From Azolla caroliniana (lineage: Eukaryota; Polypodiophyta), in assembly GCA_043228905.1 (NCBI GenBank), contig JBHGNT010000003.1, forward strand, positions 6,200,001 to 6,264,000: 64,000 nt of DNA. Direction: 5' to 3'. Of the stretch, positions 1-11,276 are shown one piece after another. A program made the position numbers and the translations under genes. The notes under the pieces were generated by a model. It ran no database searches and was not told where the DNA came from. It was given only the letters and a program-made list of their open reading frames with translations. Position 1 is the stretch's first letter. Each line of letters begins with the position of its first letter.

Positions 1-3000
1 ACACATTCGTCACTCATCCTGTACAAAAATAGAAGAATGTGCTTCATTTTCCACATCAACCATCTGTTCGTTCACCACCAAAATCATGTACAAACAAAAA
101 TAGAGTGAATGTGTTGTTGTCATCCCCTCATAAAAATTTGTTTCAACCCCTGACAACACCATCACTCATCCTTACCAAATAGAAATACTTCCATGCCCAC
201 ATCACCATCTCATTGTGTACCACTAAAGTCCTATATCTACCCAAAAAACTTAATGAAACTATTATCCTAATGATAAATTACTGTGGAGTATTCAGTATAA
301 ATGGTGTCGGTGGCGGAAACAACCAACGAGGTGGAACGTAGTTCCACTTAACATCATCTCCTGTTGCATCCAAGAAAATAGGAATAGCTGACCAGACTCT
401 TCTAATTGTGCTTCTTTTCCGATTAGCTACATTTCCAAAACCCTCATAACTATCATATTCACCTTTAACCGTACTTACCAATCATTCCCAGAAAGACTTA
501 ACTTGATCCACAACATTAGTTTGTTCATCATTAATATTTTAGAACATCTCGCTTTCCAAATAATCCATAAGGCGAAAGAGGAGATAATGTTCCAAACATA
601 ACACCTGGAAGAAAACTTGACTCCCTGCAAGGAGCTTCATGTATCGTACACCTGAAAACTTTTCACATGTAAAGTCAATGATGAATTATGATGATGATAA
701 AAACCCATTTGTTGAGCCAACGTACCCCAAAAGATCGTACCCCACGTGAATATAACCGCCCTATACTTACGACCTAAAAGCCTAAGAATACGAGACCAAA
801 AACATTTGACCGTAACACATTCCCAAAAAGCATGATGCAATGCCTCAGATGCAAAACCACACCTACCACATGATCGATCAGGTAGTGTTCCCCTCAATAA
901 AGCTCCTACTAGCAATGCATAATGAATCATTAACCATCGAAAATGCAATACCTTGTTCATACATTTAAGTGACCAAAACTGTTTCTAGAACTTCAACATA
1001 TGCGAAGATTACACATTACCTTCCTCCCAATATTGTTTCCCTGTAGGTATCAACTCTATCTCATTTAACAAAAAAATTCTACCCAATGCCACAGAATATG
1101 TGAAAAATGGAAGAACTTTTGTTTGCATAGTGTCAAACCTGGGCAACATCCAACCATAATCTGATGGATCCCACTGTAGATCAACAATTGGCCTAGAGTG
1201 TAAAACCCACATATGAGATGAGTACTTAGCAATTAATGGATTAGGATCTATAAATATCTTTTTATCTAATCTAGCAATTACTCTCACTGGTAGTTGCTTG
1301 GCAGAAGACATGATTGAAGACTCCTCCTCCACTAAAAACAACCTACCGTTATCCAGAACTTCATAAAAGTAGAGGCTGCCATTTGATGATATAAACAAGC
1401 TCCTATAAGTATATTCAATGTCGAAAACATACCATACCAATTCTAAAAATGACCAAATTGCAAAGTTGGTAGTGTTACCTGATACATCATTGACACTTGA
1501 GAGAGCATAATGTTTGCCCCTCTAAAATTAGACACCCTAGTCTTTTGGTCTTGCACTGAAGTCTACAGAAAATTTACCCAATCCGCAATTGTACGAGTTG
1601 GTCCATTATCCATTGCAGCCCAAGATAACCTAGGTTGTAAACCCAAAACACATGGCGCATCATCAGTAAATAAAGGATTCCATAACAACGATTGACGCAT
1701 TAATTGATGATACGTTTTTGGTGGCACAAAAACAAGTGCTCGACGAATACTTTCCCATGCCCTTAGAATTCCATTAAAAAAACGTAAAAACCCAACAATC
1801 GACTTAGGCAACAGAAAATCTGAGTTAAAGAACCATCTAAGACTATCACGCCATTGACCACCAACATATGGTTTAAATTTATATAAATGACACATCCATA
1901 AATTTTTCCACAACTCCTCTCCTGGCAATAAACTCCTAATAACATGTTTAACAAGTAATGATTTACTTTGAATAAAAGGATCAATCAAATCTAAACCTCC
2001 TTTTTGTTGGGTTGTATCAAAACCGACCAAGCTACCTTTGCTATAGTATTGTCTACAATAGCATTCCCCCAAATAAAATTGCGCACTAGTCGTTGAACTT
2101 TAAGCATTATTGACCTTGAAAAACAACCATGTAGACGCTATATACCAAATGGAGGACAAAAGCACGGAATTAGCATATGGATTCAACCATATGGATTTCA
2201 CTATTGGGTGCTTCTAGGAAATGGGGAAATGAGAAGCTTTGGAGATTATCTTTGCAATACAACTACATAATAATGGTACGGTGTCATATGTTCTCATGGC
2301 TGATATATTTGGAAGTGCAAGTAACATGATCTGAATAAAACATTATTCTTGGCAAAAACAAGAATATGAATATGCCATGGATGTTTATGTCAATGAGCAT
2401 ACTATGGTTGCATATAATGATCATGGATTTATTGATGAATTTGGTGGGTTCTCACAACTCATAAACATGAACATACCATTGATATCTATATCAATGAACA
2501 TGTCATGGATGCTTTTACTGATGAGATTAACAAGGATTTCTATATCGATGGTGGTTGTATATAAGGGAACATGAATCTGCAACCTATGAACATGAATATA
2601 TCATGGATGGTGACGAGCATGCAATGAAATTTTTGCTCATAATGCAAACATCTAGGGAGACTTGACGTCACAAATCAAGGGTCATGAACCCAAGCTCACG
2701 GCTTGGAGAAAGCAAGGAATGTACAAAAAACTATGTGTGGTTATTGTATATACTCATCAATTCGGCTATGATGAGAGTAGAAGTGAATCTGTTGGTATAT
2801 TTGTTTATCCAACACAACTTTTGTAGTTCTTATGATTTTATAATACCAAGGCGTATCTTTTTGAAAAAAACAACAACACGGAATTAGCAACAACTACACG
2901 TCCTGCTAGGGATAACTTTTCCTTATTCCAATATATTAGCTTATTCCTTAATCTTAACAACAAGGGCACAATCATATCTTCTAACTTTAATCCTAACCCC

Positions 3001-4430
3001 ACTCTACATCCTAAATACCTAATGGACTGGCCTTTAGGAGTCCACATGAAACATGCGCTAGGTACATTAAATGGCGGATCTCCCGAAGCCACCCAAAAAC
3101 CTGATGATTTATCCCAATTAATCAATGCACCTGATGCATCTGAGAAGTCATCCACAGCTTGTTGAACCTGCAACAAGTTAAATTGTGAGGCTTGAACATA
3201 AAGAGTTGTATCATCAGCAAACTCACTATCAACGCCAACATCTTCAAATGGTAATGCTAAACCTTTGATATTAACATGTTGAGAATTTAAGTGTACAGAA
3301 AATGCTTCATATACTAATAAAAACATAAAAGATGCAAGTGGACATCCTTGTCTTACTGATCTTGAAATAGAGAAACACCTACCAACATCCCTTGCAAATA
3401 AAAGCAAACTATGTGCATTACGATATAATGCTGAAACACGTCATATCCATATGTTTGGAAAACCCATCTTGAGCAAAGTACCCTCCATGAAATCCCAATC
3501 CACTCTATCATAAGCTTTTTCAAAATCCAAAAATACCACTGCCAACTCTTGTTTTTGCACTTCAGCAAAAGCCACCATTTCCCAAAAAAGAATAATATTA
3601 TCAAAAATACTTCGCTCTTGTATACAACCCGTCTGAGAATCATGAATCAGTTCAGAAAGATAAGGTTGTAAACGTCTAGCTAACGTTTTGGCTAATATCT
3701 TATAAATAACGTTCAACAAAGTAATTGGCCTCCAATGCTGAAGCTCCTCTAACTAACCACTTGATTTGGGAATCATGTAGATTAAACCGTCATTCCATTC
3801 TTGCAGCATATTTCCAGAATCTAAAACCTGTTGATAAGCTTTAGTTTGTCCTCGCCTATCAAATCCCAATATTGTATATACCATTGAACCCCCATCCCAT
3901 CCAATTCAGGACAAACATTCTTTGCTAAGGCCTTTGCTGCTTTAAAAATCTCTTGAGGACTTAGTAGTTGCAAAAGACATTCGAAAAGTTTAACAAACAC
4001 TCTATGTTGAATCCTCGACCATACTTGTGATTCTAATATATGATTCCCTACTTGTATCACTCTAGAACTTATATAAGTCAAATATGGTCTTCTCTCTTGC
4101 AAATGTTGCAAGGAGCTCAACCCCCTACGAAGTCTTCCTATTTTAGTGAAAGATGCCTGAAATATTTGTTTGGCCTTATAGTGAAAATTTGTTTTATTTC
4201 AGTAATAGCCGTTTGAACACTAGATAATGCATAATCATAAGAATAGTTGTACTTATTCCAAATATTATACAAAACAGAAACACAATCTTGTCTAAGAAAC
4301 ATATGATTCGGAATTCGAAATCTAGACGTTTTATAGTGTTCCTGTAAAACTATAACTAAACGAAGTGGTGCATGATTGGAAAAGGAAAATGAAGGTAAAA
4401 TTCCAATGGAGCCTCCTTTGTCTAGATTAG
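1..4430 (-). mobile_element. Decayed L1-like LINE (copy A), 3' end cut by window edge
   Basis: Non-LTR retrotransposon remnant read on the - strand. Going from 4430 downward: a C-terminal endonuclease fragment with a SNHAPL motif near 4360 (the SDHxP box of AP-type endonucleases); a reverse transcriptase with HDSQTGCIQERSIFDN and DFEKAYDRVDW (3441-3719); then RQGCPLA and the FADD box (EFADDTT, 2838-3407); the thumb region (1563-2110); a linker with LQWDPSDYGW (1009-1440); and a zinc-binding zf-RVT-type domain CGRCG...HHAFWEC (637-960). Domain order is that of plant L1 elements. At least four frameshifts or stops interrupt the frame, so it is dead. It is split by an insertion at 2176-2876. The left ~280 bases are probably its 3' UTR; the true 3' end lies outside the window. 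Confidence 0.88.
2163..2889 (+). mobile_element. 5'-truncated LINE-type insertion nested in copy A, with 13-bp TSD
   Basis: A ~700-bp block (2176-2876) interrupts the reverse transcriptase of copy A between two copies of CACGGAATTAGCA (2163-2175 and 2877-2889). On the - strand the host frame reads ANSVLLSS across the left copy and ANSVL up to the right copy, so the duplication is host sequence. The insert ends on the + strand in an A-rich tail next to the right TSD. Its last ~100 bases (after the CCAACACAACTT motif) closely match the 3' end of LINE copy B at 6790-6885. This is the expected product of target-primed reverse transcription with 5' truncation. No coding domain is recognisable inside; a non-autonomous element sharing the LINE tail is an alternative. 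Confidence 0.85.
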
Positions 4431-4439
4431 CTTATAGTT

Positions 4440-6890
4440 CTATCTTAGTAGTAGGAGGTAGAGGACGAATATTTCAAATGTCATGATCAGTTCGCCAAGG
4501 GTGTCCGTTAGCCCCTTTCTTATTTCTTATTGTTACGGAGGTATTCTTCGCATATTTAAATTCAGCGGGTGTTGGGATTGAAGGGTTAGTCCCACCGATC
4601 TCTAACAAGATGATGTGGAGTTTGAAGAAGGTAATTTATGTAAAGCACATGCTGCATTGGAAACATTTTGCGTTGCCTCTGGAGCAAAAGTTAATTGGTG
4701 TTAATCAATGGGTTTTTGGGTTTCTACATGGTCGTTGCCATCATGGAGACCATCCGAGTCTTTTCGTTGGATTCAAAGAGTTTCAGTTCGTTGCTTAAGT
4801 TGTCAAGTTGGTATAAATATGCATAAGGGGCAATTGTTAGCTCCTCTAATGGTGTCACTTAGGAAAAAATTGTTGATTTGGGACAGTACAGAGTTGTCTT
4901 TAGTAGGCAGAGTAATGATAGCTAATCAGGTTCTCCTTTCGTCTATGTGGTATATTGCATCTACATGTTTGTTCTCTACATCCTGTTTGTTGTTGATTCA
5001 ACGGCCGGTTCAAAACTTTATTTGGATAGGAAGAAGTAATAATGATGCTCGTGCAAAAGTAGCCTAGTCGACACTTATGGCGCAATTTTCTGAGGGTTGG
5101 TAGACCCAGACAACCAATGTAAGGCTCTTTTGGCAAAATTTGTTGTTAGGGCTATGTTGCATGCTCAAGGTATATGGTCAGAGTTGCTTTTAAACCGATT
5201 GGTTGATATTAAACCGTCTACGGGGGGTTTTTGGAAACCATCTCTAACATGGGCATTCTTGTCAAATTTTAAGACGAGACAAATACATGGTCTGATAGAC
5301 GGTTTTATGGTTGGCATTTGTAAAGCATGGGATGTTGTTAAGTTTTTTTTTATTTGTAGATGTCCATCTTCGAATGCAGAATTGTTGCACAACAACCTTT
5401 AATTTGGAATTTTATTTTTTCTGATGAGAGGGGTGTATTGCTTGGAAGTAGACCGCGATTACAATGGGCTGAATTGGATAATGGTATAGCTGCCACGGGA
5501 GCCTCTTGGGGAAATTATGTTTGTCATCTTAATAATTCACAAATAGATGCTACCATGTGTAGGGGTTTTAGACCAGGTCCTATGTTTGACGCAATTCAAT
5601 TATCTTTAGGGAATTTTCTCTCTAATTAGTCACCTTCTTTTACTCCGGTTGGTGTTACGATAGGAGCAAAAGGAACAACATCTTAAGGAGACTGTTACTA
5701 TTTTGATGTATCTAAGGAAGAAAGATTATGGCAAACTGATGTGGAATCGTCAATTTGGAAAACGACATTGCAACATCTGGTGAGAGTGATTGGTAAATCT
5801 AGTAAAAAGTGGATTTTAGATCCTTCTGCTTTTGATAGTATGTTATTTTTCCAACTATGGGTTTTTTTTTAAAAACGTTGTTGGACTTGCATTGGGATCC
5901 ATCAAGTTATCTGTGGAAACATACAAATCCTTCGTCTCATACTAAATTTATTCAGGTTTTTCAATATTCTATGAAGTTGGGACGTCAATTTCTCTTAAGT
6001 AGGAAATTGTATTTATGCACTACCGGTTCGGGCTTGGTTACCACAACTAAATAGTAAGTTGTGTGGATTTGGGTGTGGATGTATGATGGAATCAATTAAG
6101 CATGTATTGCGGTCTTGTCCTAAATTTATGCAAGTTTGGAAGAGAGTATTAAGGTTGTTGATATTGATACATGCTAATTGTGGATCACTTGGGGTGCGGT
6201 TAGGTGGGGCATTATAGAGGGGCAACTCTTGTTATATGAAGGATATAGTGGAAGCCTTTCACATAGTTCCTCCTCATATACAAATGGTTCAACCTTTTAT
6301 AAGTGATAGTTTGCAATTTAGGGAGGATATTATTTTGAAAACAATTTCATCTATTATGATGTGGGTAATTTGGAAAGCGTGATGCGCATCAATATTTGAC
6401 AATGCCACTTAGGATGTTTCTGTTATAATTGTTGAATTCTGGTTGTTACTTATTCGTACATTACGTGGTTAGTATGAAAGTTTTACAGGTGATGTTAATG
6501 TCATTTTCAAGAAGCAAATGCATTTTAAAAGGTTATGGGATTCAATGCTTATTTTTAGGGAAGATGGAGATCACATAATATCGATGTATAATGTTCTTGT
6601 CATTTTGGGAAACAATGTCTAATAACTTTGTTTATGGACACTCTGTTGCTACAGATTTTGGTGGTATAGGTTACATTGCATGCTCGGTTGTAGTTTGGGA
6701 GGAGTAGACCATAAAAATCTTGGAGATATGGTGTACAAATATGTGTAGTTCTTATATGTACACATCAAATAGGCTATGATGTGAGCACAATGGAGTCGGT
6801 TGGTATACTCCTTTATCCAACACAACTTCGTATTTTTTGTGATTTTATAATACCAAGGCATATATCTTTTCAAAGAAAAAAAAAACTTAA
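4440..6890 (+). mobile_element. 5'-truncated L1-like LINE (copy B) with poly(A) tail
   Basis: Plus-strand LINE remnant beginning inside the reverse transcriptase (SVRQGCPLAPF near 4490-4530). It continues through the thumb region (LSLVGRVMIANQVLLSSMWYI, 4890-4960), the trailing region with DLHWDPSSYLW (5857-6054) and a zinc-binding segment CGFGCGCM...RSCP...W (6055-6160). It ends in a run of about ten A at 6878-6888. Several stops and frame changes mean no functional protein. The layout and many residues match copies A and C, so this is the same lineage. It lies head to head with copy A, with the join near 4430-4440. Confidence 0.87.
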
Positions 6891-7730
6891 TCCTCCCATC
6901 CTATGTAAAAGGGTTTTCCTACTCATGTAATTGGGCTCATTTAAATAATTTTCCTCGAACATGATGTAATCCTCACAAAATCTATATACACGTAAATTCT
7001 CATTGGTAGTTTGTTTTGAGGAGATTCTGTAGAATCCAACAACCTCTTGTGGCTGACACACAAACCCACATGCTACAAGAGTTAGGGAACTTTATGTTCC
7101 CAAAATACACCCCTTTACCAATATAAATAATTAAAATACAGTGTCAGCTCGAGGTGTTCTCACTAAGTGCATGTCTTTCTATCATAGGCGTTTTTTCTCC
7201 ACATTGACGTCATATATTGAGGGGTCTAAACCTACATATACCCTATTGGTGGCGAGTCAGGTGAGAGTGGTTGTCAACTACTCTCAAGCCATGAAATTTG
7301 CTTACCCCAACATTGTGAACTCTTGAATAACATTGTTACACATATCTCCCTTGTGCCAAACAAAAACTTTGTAAGAAGATGACCATGTCAGAACAAGTGA
7401 ATGCCATCTTACATAAACAAAACCCTGCAACCTTCGATTGATAACACCATTAACAAGAAAAGTTTCTTTGTTTAGGTCTTAGTGGTCTTGCTCAACATTT
7501 CACATGCATGCATGAATTCTCACGACAATGTTGAGCTAGAATGGTTTGATAATGAAAATAATTCCCATTATGGTACATTAATGCTAGTATATACACAACT
7601 ATATATGAAATGTTACAAATACATTATCAAACCTTCCCCTCTATTAACAACGAGTTCCATGATAACGGAGTACAAATTGAAACCTAGCTTGTCATGATAA
7701 CAACTATGAAATTCATACAAGAGTTGGGGA
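6891..7730. other. Intergenic, no gene seen; possible chromovirus flank
   Basis: No open frame longer than about 70 codons and no recognisable domain. It follows, in - strand orientation, the end of the chromovirus pol remnant, so part of it could be that element's decayed 3' region or LTR. I found no matching LTR pair or polypurine tract, so this stays a guess. Confidence 0.4.
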
Positions 7731-8490
7731 ATTAGCAAGATTCTCATTGGGACCCCATGGTCATTCATTAGGCATATAGCCTAACTGATACACCATGTTA
7801 TAGAGTTTGCTACACACAACATTGGAGTCCAAAATCGCTTCAACCACAACAAGAGATAGGGCATCAATGAGATTCTTGACGAACTCACGTGGCCAATCAT
7901 TGGGCATATAGGCTAATCATAGATTTTGTTACACACGACCTTGGAGTCCAAAATGACTTCAACCTCATACTCTGGTTCATCAACAAGTGGAATAAGAAGG
8001 GGGTGGAGGATAAAATTTGGAATATATCTTGAAGGGTAAGGTTCCAGAAGTGATACATGGAACATAGGATAGAGACACATGGAAATGGATTGTTGGGCAA
8101 ACACTTCCCAAACTTTGACTGAACAATGGTCTACAATCACTAATAATGTCTTTACGGAAATCATGATGCCTGAATGCTTTGCGCATATCTAGATCAACTA
8201 TCTCCTAACTACTTATAATTGTTGTGCATGGAAGGAATTGTGGCATCTTAGTGAATAGGTCAATTACAATATCAACGACATCGAAACCATTTGAACATGG
8301 GAGATCGTTAAAGAATTTTGAGGAAATAGATTTCCATGGACTCTCTAGAATCAACAATGATTGCACCAATGCATATAAAAATGTCATGCCATTTTGGACA
8401 ATACTAGATCTAAAATACCATTCATTCATTTGTAGACATGTTGTATGATTAGTTTGACAAATTGGGGAGTAGTGCATACCACATCTTGTA
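7730..8490 (-). mobile_element. Degenerate Ty3/gypsy chromovirus pol remnant (integrase plus chromodomains)
   Basis: Read on the - strand from 8490 down: SPICQTNHTTC (second half of the integrase zinc-binding module), PWKSIS...DLPCSNGFD and LFTKMPQF (integrase core start, 8205-8400), HDFRKDIISDCRPLF (core around the second Asp, near 8125-8165), then an abrupt jump to YPMFHVSLLEPYP (8030-8075) and the chromodomain start EPEYEVEVILDSK (7940-7980). The order fits a plant chromovirus. The integrase core lacks its final third (internal deletion), and frameshifts and stops are frequent. A second chromodomain-like stretch follows (7740-7870). No LTRs, RT or protease were found here, so it is a fragment. 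Confidence 0.82.
7740..7985 (-). repeat. Tandem duplication of the chromodomain-coding segment
   Basis: Two diverged direct copies of ~120-130 bp. TTGGAGTCCAAAAT occurs at 7822 and 7941, and TT(A/G)GGCATATAG at 7768 and 7900. On the - strand the copies read VEVILDSKVVCNKIYD and VEAILDSNVVCSKLYN, the start of a chromodomain, and the downstream copy continues to GYMPNE...PWGPNENLANSP, matching the usual chromodomain end (GY..E.TWEP..NL.N.P). Confidence 0.7.
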
Positions 8491-8940
8491 GTGTGGAGAT
8501 ATGATGATGGAGTAGATTAACAAATCCTTGAGAAAACCCATTTCTACGTGCTAAATGCAACAATATGTGAATTGATCCTTCAAACGTTCACAAAAAATAG
8601 TTTAAGAGACGAATGTTCGTAGTCGAAATTTGATTGTTGGATGCATTTGCTTAAACATAATAAATAAATCAACCAGTGTAAAAAGAAGGGTATCGTATTA
8701 GTTAGTAGTAACTATTTAGCTATAGCTACTAACTCATGTCACTAATTAGCTATGACTAAAAGCTAATGTAGTTAATTAGCTATTATGTATTTTATTTAGT
8801 TAGTGAGTTGTGGCTAGTTATATGTAGTTAATTAGTCATGGTTAGTAGTCCATATAACTAATTAGCTTGCAATAATGTATTTTCCTTGTTAACAATTACT
8901 AGCTAATTAATGATTCCTAGTTAGTTAGTATGGCTACTAC
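8491..8940. other. AT-rich intergenic DNA with degenerate TTAGCTA-type repeats
   Basis: No gene seen. From about 8690 the sequence repeats short words such as TAGTTAGTA, TTAGCTA and AATTAGCTA without clear periodicity. The words resemble those of the 60-bp array that follows, so this may be its decayed edge. Confidence 0.5.
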
Positions 8941-9120
8941 TTGATGTAGCTAGTTAGCAATGAGCACTACCTGATGTAGCTAAGTAGGTATGGCCACTAC
9001 CTGATGTAGCTAGTTAGCAATGAGCACTACCTGATGTAGCTAAGTAGGTATGGCCACTACCTGATGTAGCTAGTTAGCAATGAGCACTACCTGATGTAGC
9101 TAAGTAGGTATGGCCACTAC
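8941..9120. repeat. Three-copy 60-bp tandem repeat
   Basis: Three head-to-tail 60-bp units (8941-9000, 9001-9060, 9061-9120), nearly identical apart from the first base of the array. Each unit consists of two related 30-mers, one containing TAGCTAGTTAGCAATGAGC and the other TAGCTAAGTAGGTATGGCC, both ending in CACTAC. A partial unit continues past 9120. The hierarchy implies an ancestral 30-bp repeat later amplified as a 60-bp dimer. Confidence 0.95.
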
Positions 9121-9392
9121 TTGATGTAGTTAATAAACTTAGAAAAGCTTCAATGTTATGAAGGCCAAAAATGAACTTCAAAAGAAGAGCAAAGATGGAG
9201 AGAGTAAACGAATATCTTTCTTTGGTCTAGAGTCTCATGTATATATAGAAAAACAAGACCCAATTTAGCCTTTCAGGTGTGAGTGCTAACAAAGTTGACA
9301 ATGTTTGAGAATCTCACATCTTAAACCCTTTACCACTTCTTGGGATTTCAAGGTTGGAGATTAGATATGATTCTACATCACAACAACCCATC

Positions 9393-9783
9393 TTTTGTGG
9401 TAATAATCAACAACGGTTCGGTTCGAGCGGGTCAAAACCAAACCGATAAAAAATGTTGAAACCTAAACCGAACCACGAAACGGTTTTGGTTTTCCACTTA
9501 GGTCAAAATTTAAACTTCATTATTTAAATTTTCAGAATTTTAAAAATTTTCTAAAAATGTGAGGATAAAGCATGAAAATGAAAAGATTGCTTAAAAACAA
9601 TTTAATTATTATTATTTTTAATTAAAAAATTAAAAAAACGTTAAACCACAGTTTCTAATAGTTGAAACCGAACTAAACCGTTAAAAAAACCCTGAACCCT
9701 AACTGAACTGTTTAAATCGTTAAGCCGTAGTTTCACAGTTTGGTTCGGTTCAAACCGAACTGTTTCCGATTGTTACTTTGTGG
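9393..9783. mobile_element. hAT-type MITE with TIRs and 8-bp TSD
   Basis: Element 9401-9775 (375 bp). The left end TAATAATCAACAACGGTTCG and the reverse complement of the right end (TAACAATCGGAAACAGTTCG) align with few mismatches and continue through GGTT(C/T)GA(G/A)C, giving TIRs of ~27 bp. Immediately outside are TTTTGTGG (9393-9400) and CTTTGTGG (9776-9783), an 8-bp duplication with one change. An 8-bp TSD and TIRs rich in GGTTCGGTT are typical of plant hAT-derived MITEs. The interior is AT-rich with AACCG/CGGTT words and has no coding capacity. Confidence 0.82.
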
Positions 9784-11276
9784 GAAGTTGGCTTTGAAGA
9801 AATTGAGGTCCTTTTGCATTATATATCAAATGAGTGCAATGGCATTCTGACTCTCTCCCCATGTACTTTTAAATAAATGACATAATTCCATATGATGCTC
9901 TTTGAACCTTATTGCAAGACCTCGATTCTCAATTGCTAACTTCAGACACCCCCACAATAAATCAAGGATGGAGACAAGCATGAAGTTCAAGAAGTCATTG
10001 ATCCAAAGAGGTTAAGATGCAAGTTTATGACAGGAAAAGAGTCATTTCTAAGTCTAGACACATGTTCTAAGGTACCAAGTACCAAAGGATATTGTTTCTC
10101 TCTATGGTCATGGATATTTCCTTAGAAATGCAAGAATTGAATGAAAACAAGGTATCTACATATTGTATTTCTCTCTATGGTCATGGATATTTCTCTCAAT
10201 GCATAAAAGGCAATCTTGGTCGAGGGAAGGTTGATGAATCACTCAAAGCCCTTTCTTGTATTTTTAAATGTTTGCTTAAATTTGTGATTGTGTTTAAACT
10301 TTAGGTGCTTTCCTACATATATAATCTTTGTTGCTTTCATTGAATCTTTGTTTGATTATGTGGGACCTACTAAAAAAGGGGTGTGTGTAGAGAGAGAGAA
10401 GGTGGTGTAAAGCTTGTGCTTCACAACATTAAACTTGAGAGTTCACATTGCCTTCACCATAAGCTTCTTCATAAATTTAGATAGAGGCAAATTGGTTCGT
10501 AAATGGTTTTACAACATTGAAATTAGGTGCTTGAACACGATACAATGAGTGAATCAACAACAGTGGCCTCCAAAATCTTATGCGAGAAACAATACATTGC
10601 GGGCTTATGTCCAACATGAAAGAATTACATATGAGACTTTTGACATCCTCCTTGATTATTGCTTTCTTCGACTTAATATGTTGGCTTATGAATTTTTAAT
10701 GTAAGTAGATGTAAACATGATTGTATATGGAATTAACATTGTGGTTTTGATGTCGTGTGTAATATAAACCTCTTAATAAAATCTGTTGGAGATAGTTCGC
10801 ACTCATAATTTTCACAATAAGTATTCCAAACTGAAAAGTGACAATATAGCCTTTTAAAGGGCAACGTTAACAATTAACAAAATAACTTATGTAGAAAAAA
10901 CTGTCAAAGTAACATGAAGGGCCGAGGCATTGCCTTCATACGTCATACCAAAGACTTTTCACATCTGCACAATTTATTGTGAGGATAATGAAATTCTACC
11001 ATTCAAAAAAACATAAATGACAGTGTATTGGTACCACTTGTGCTTGGCAACTTTGTTGGGTGTTAGCTCAACTTTCGAGCAATGGGTTTCATGCGGTCTT
11101 CATTATTAATACTCCTCGTAATTTTAGGTTGTTTGCTTCTAACAAGTAGTTTCATGACATTATTAAACTCTTCGGAAGTATAAATTGTTTGCCTCAAACA
11201 TGATGATTTTATAACATTGTCATTTTTCCATTACTCAATGAGTGAAAATGATGGCAATGACCTTTATAATGATACA
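9784..11276. other. Intergenic, no gene seen
   Basis: No recognisable product on either strand. The only structure noticed is a short direct repeat: a ~25-bp segment containing CTCTCTATGGTCATGGATAT occurs at about 10096 and again 72 bp downstream. Confidence 0.5.

Noticed and set aside
3353-3643. A second - strand frame overlapping the copy A reverse transcriptase
   Set aside because: It is a shadow of the RT frame without recognisable motifs of its own.
7900-8186. Three overlapping - strand frames as separate small genes
   Set aside because: They are frame-shifted pieces of one chromovirus integrase/chromodomain remnant.
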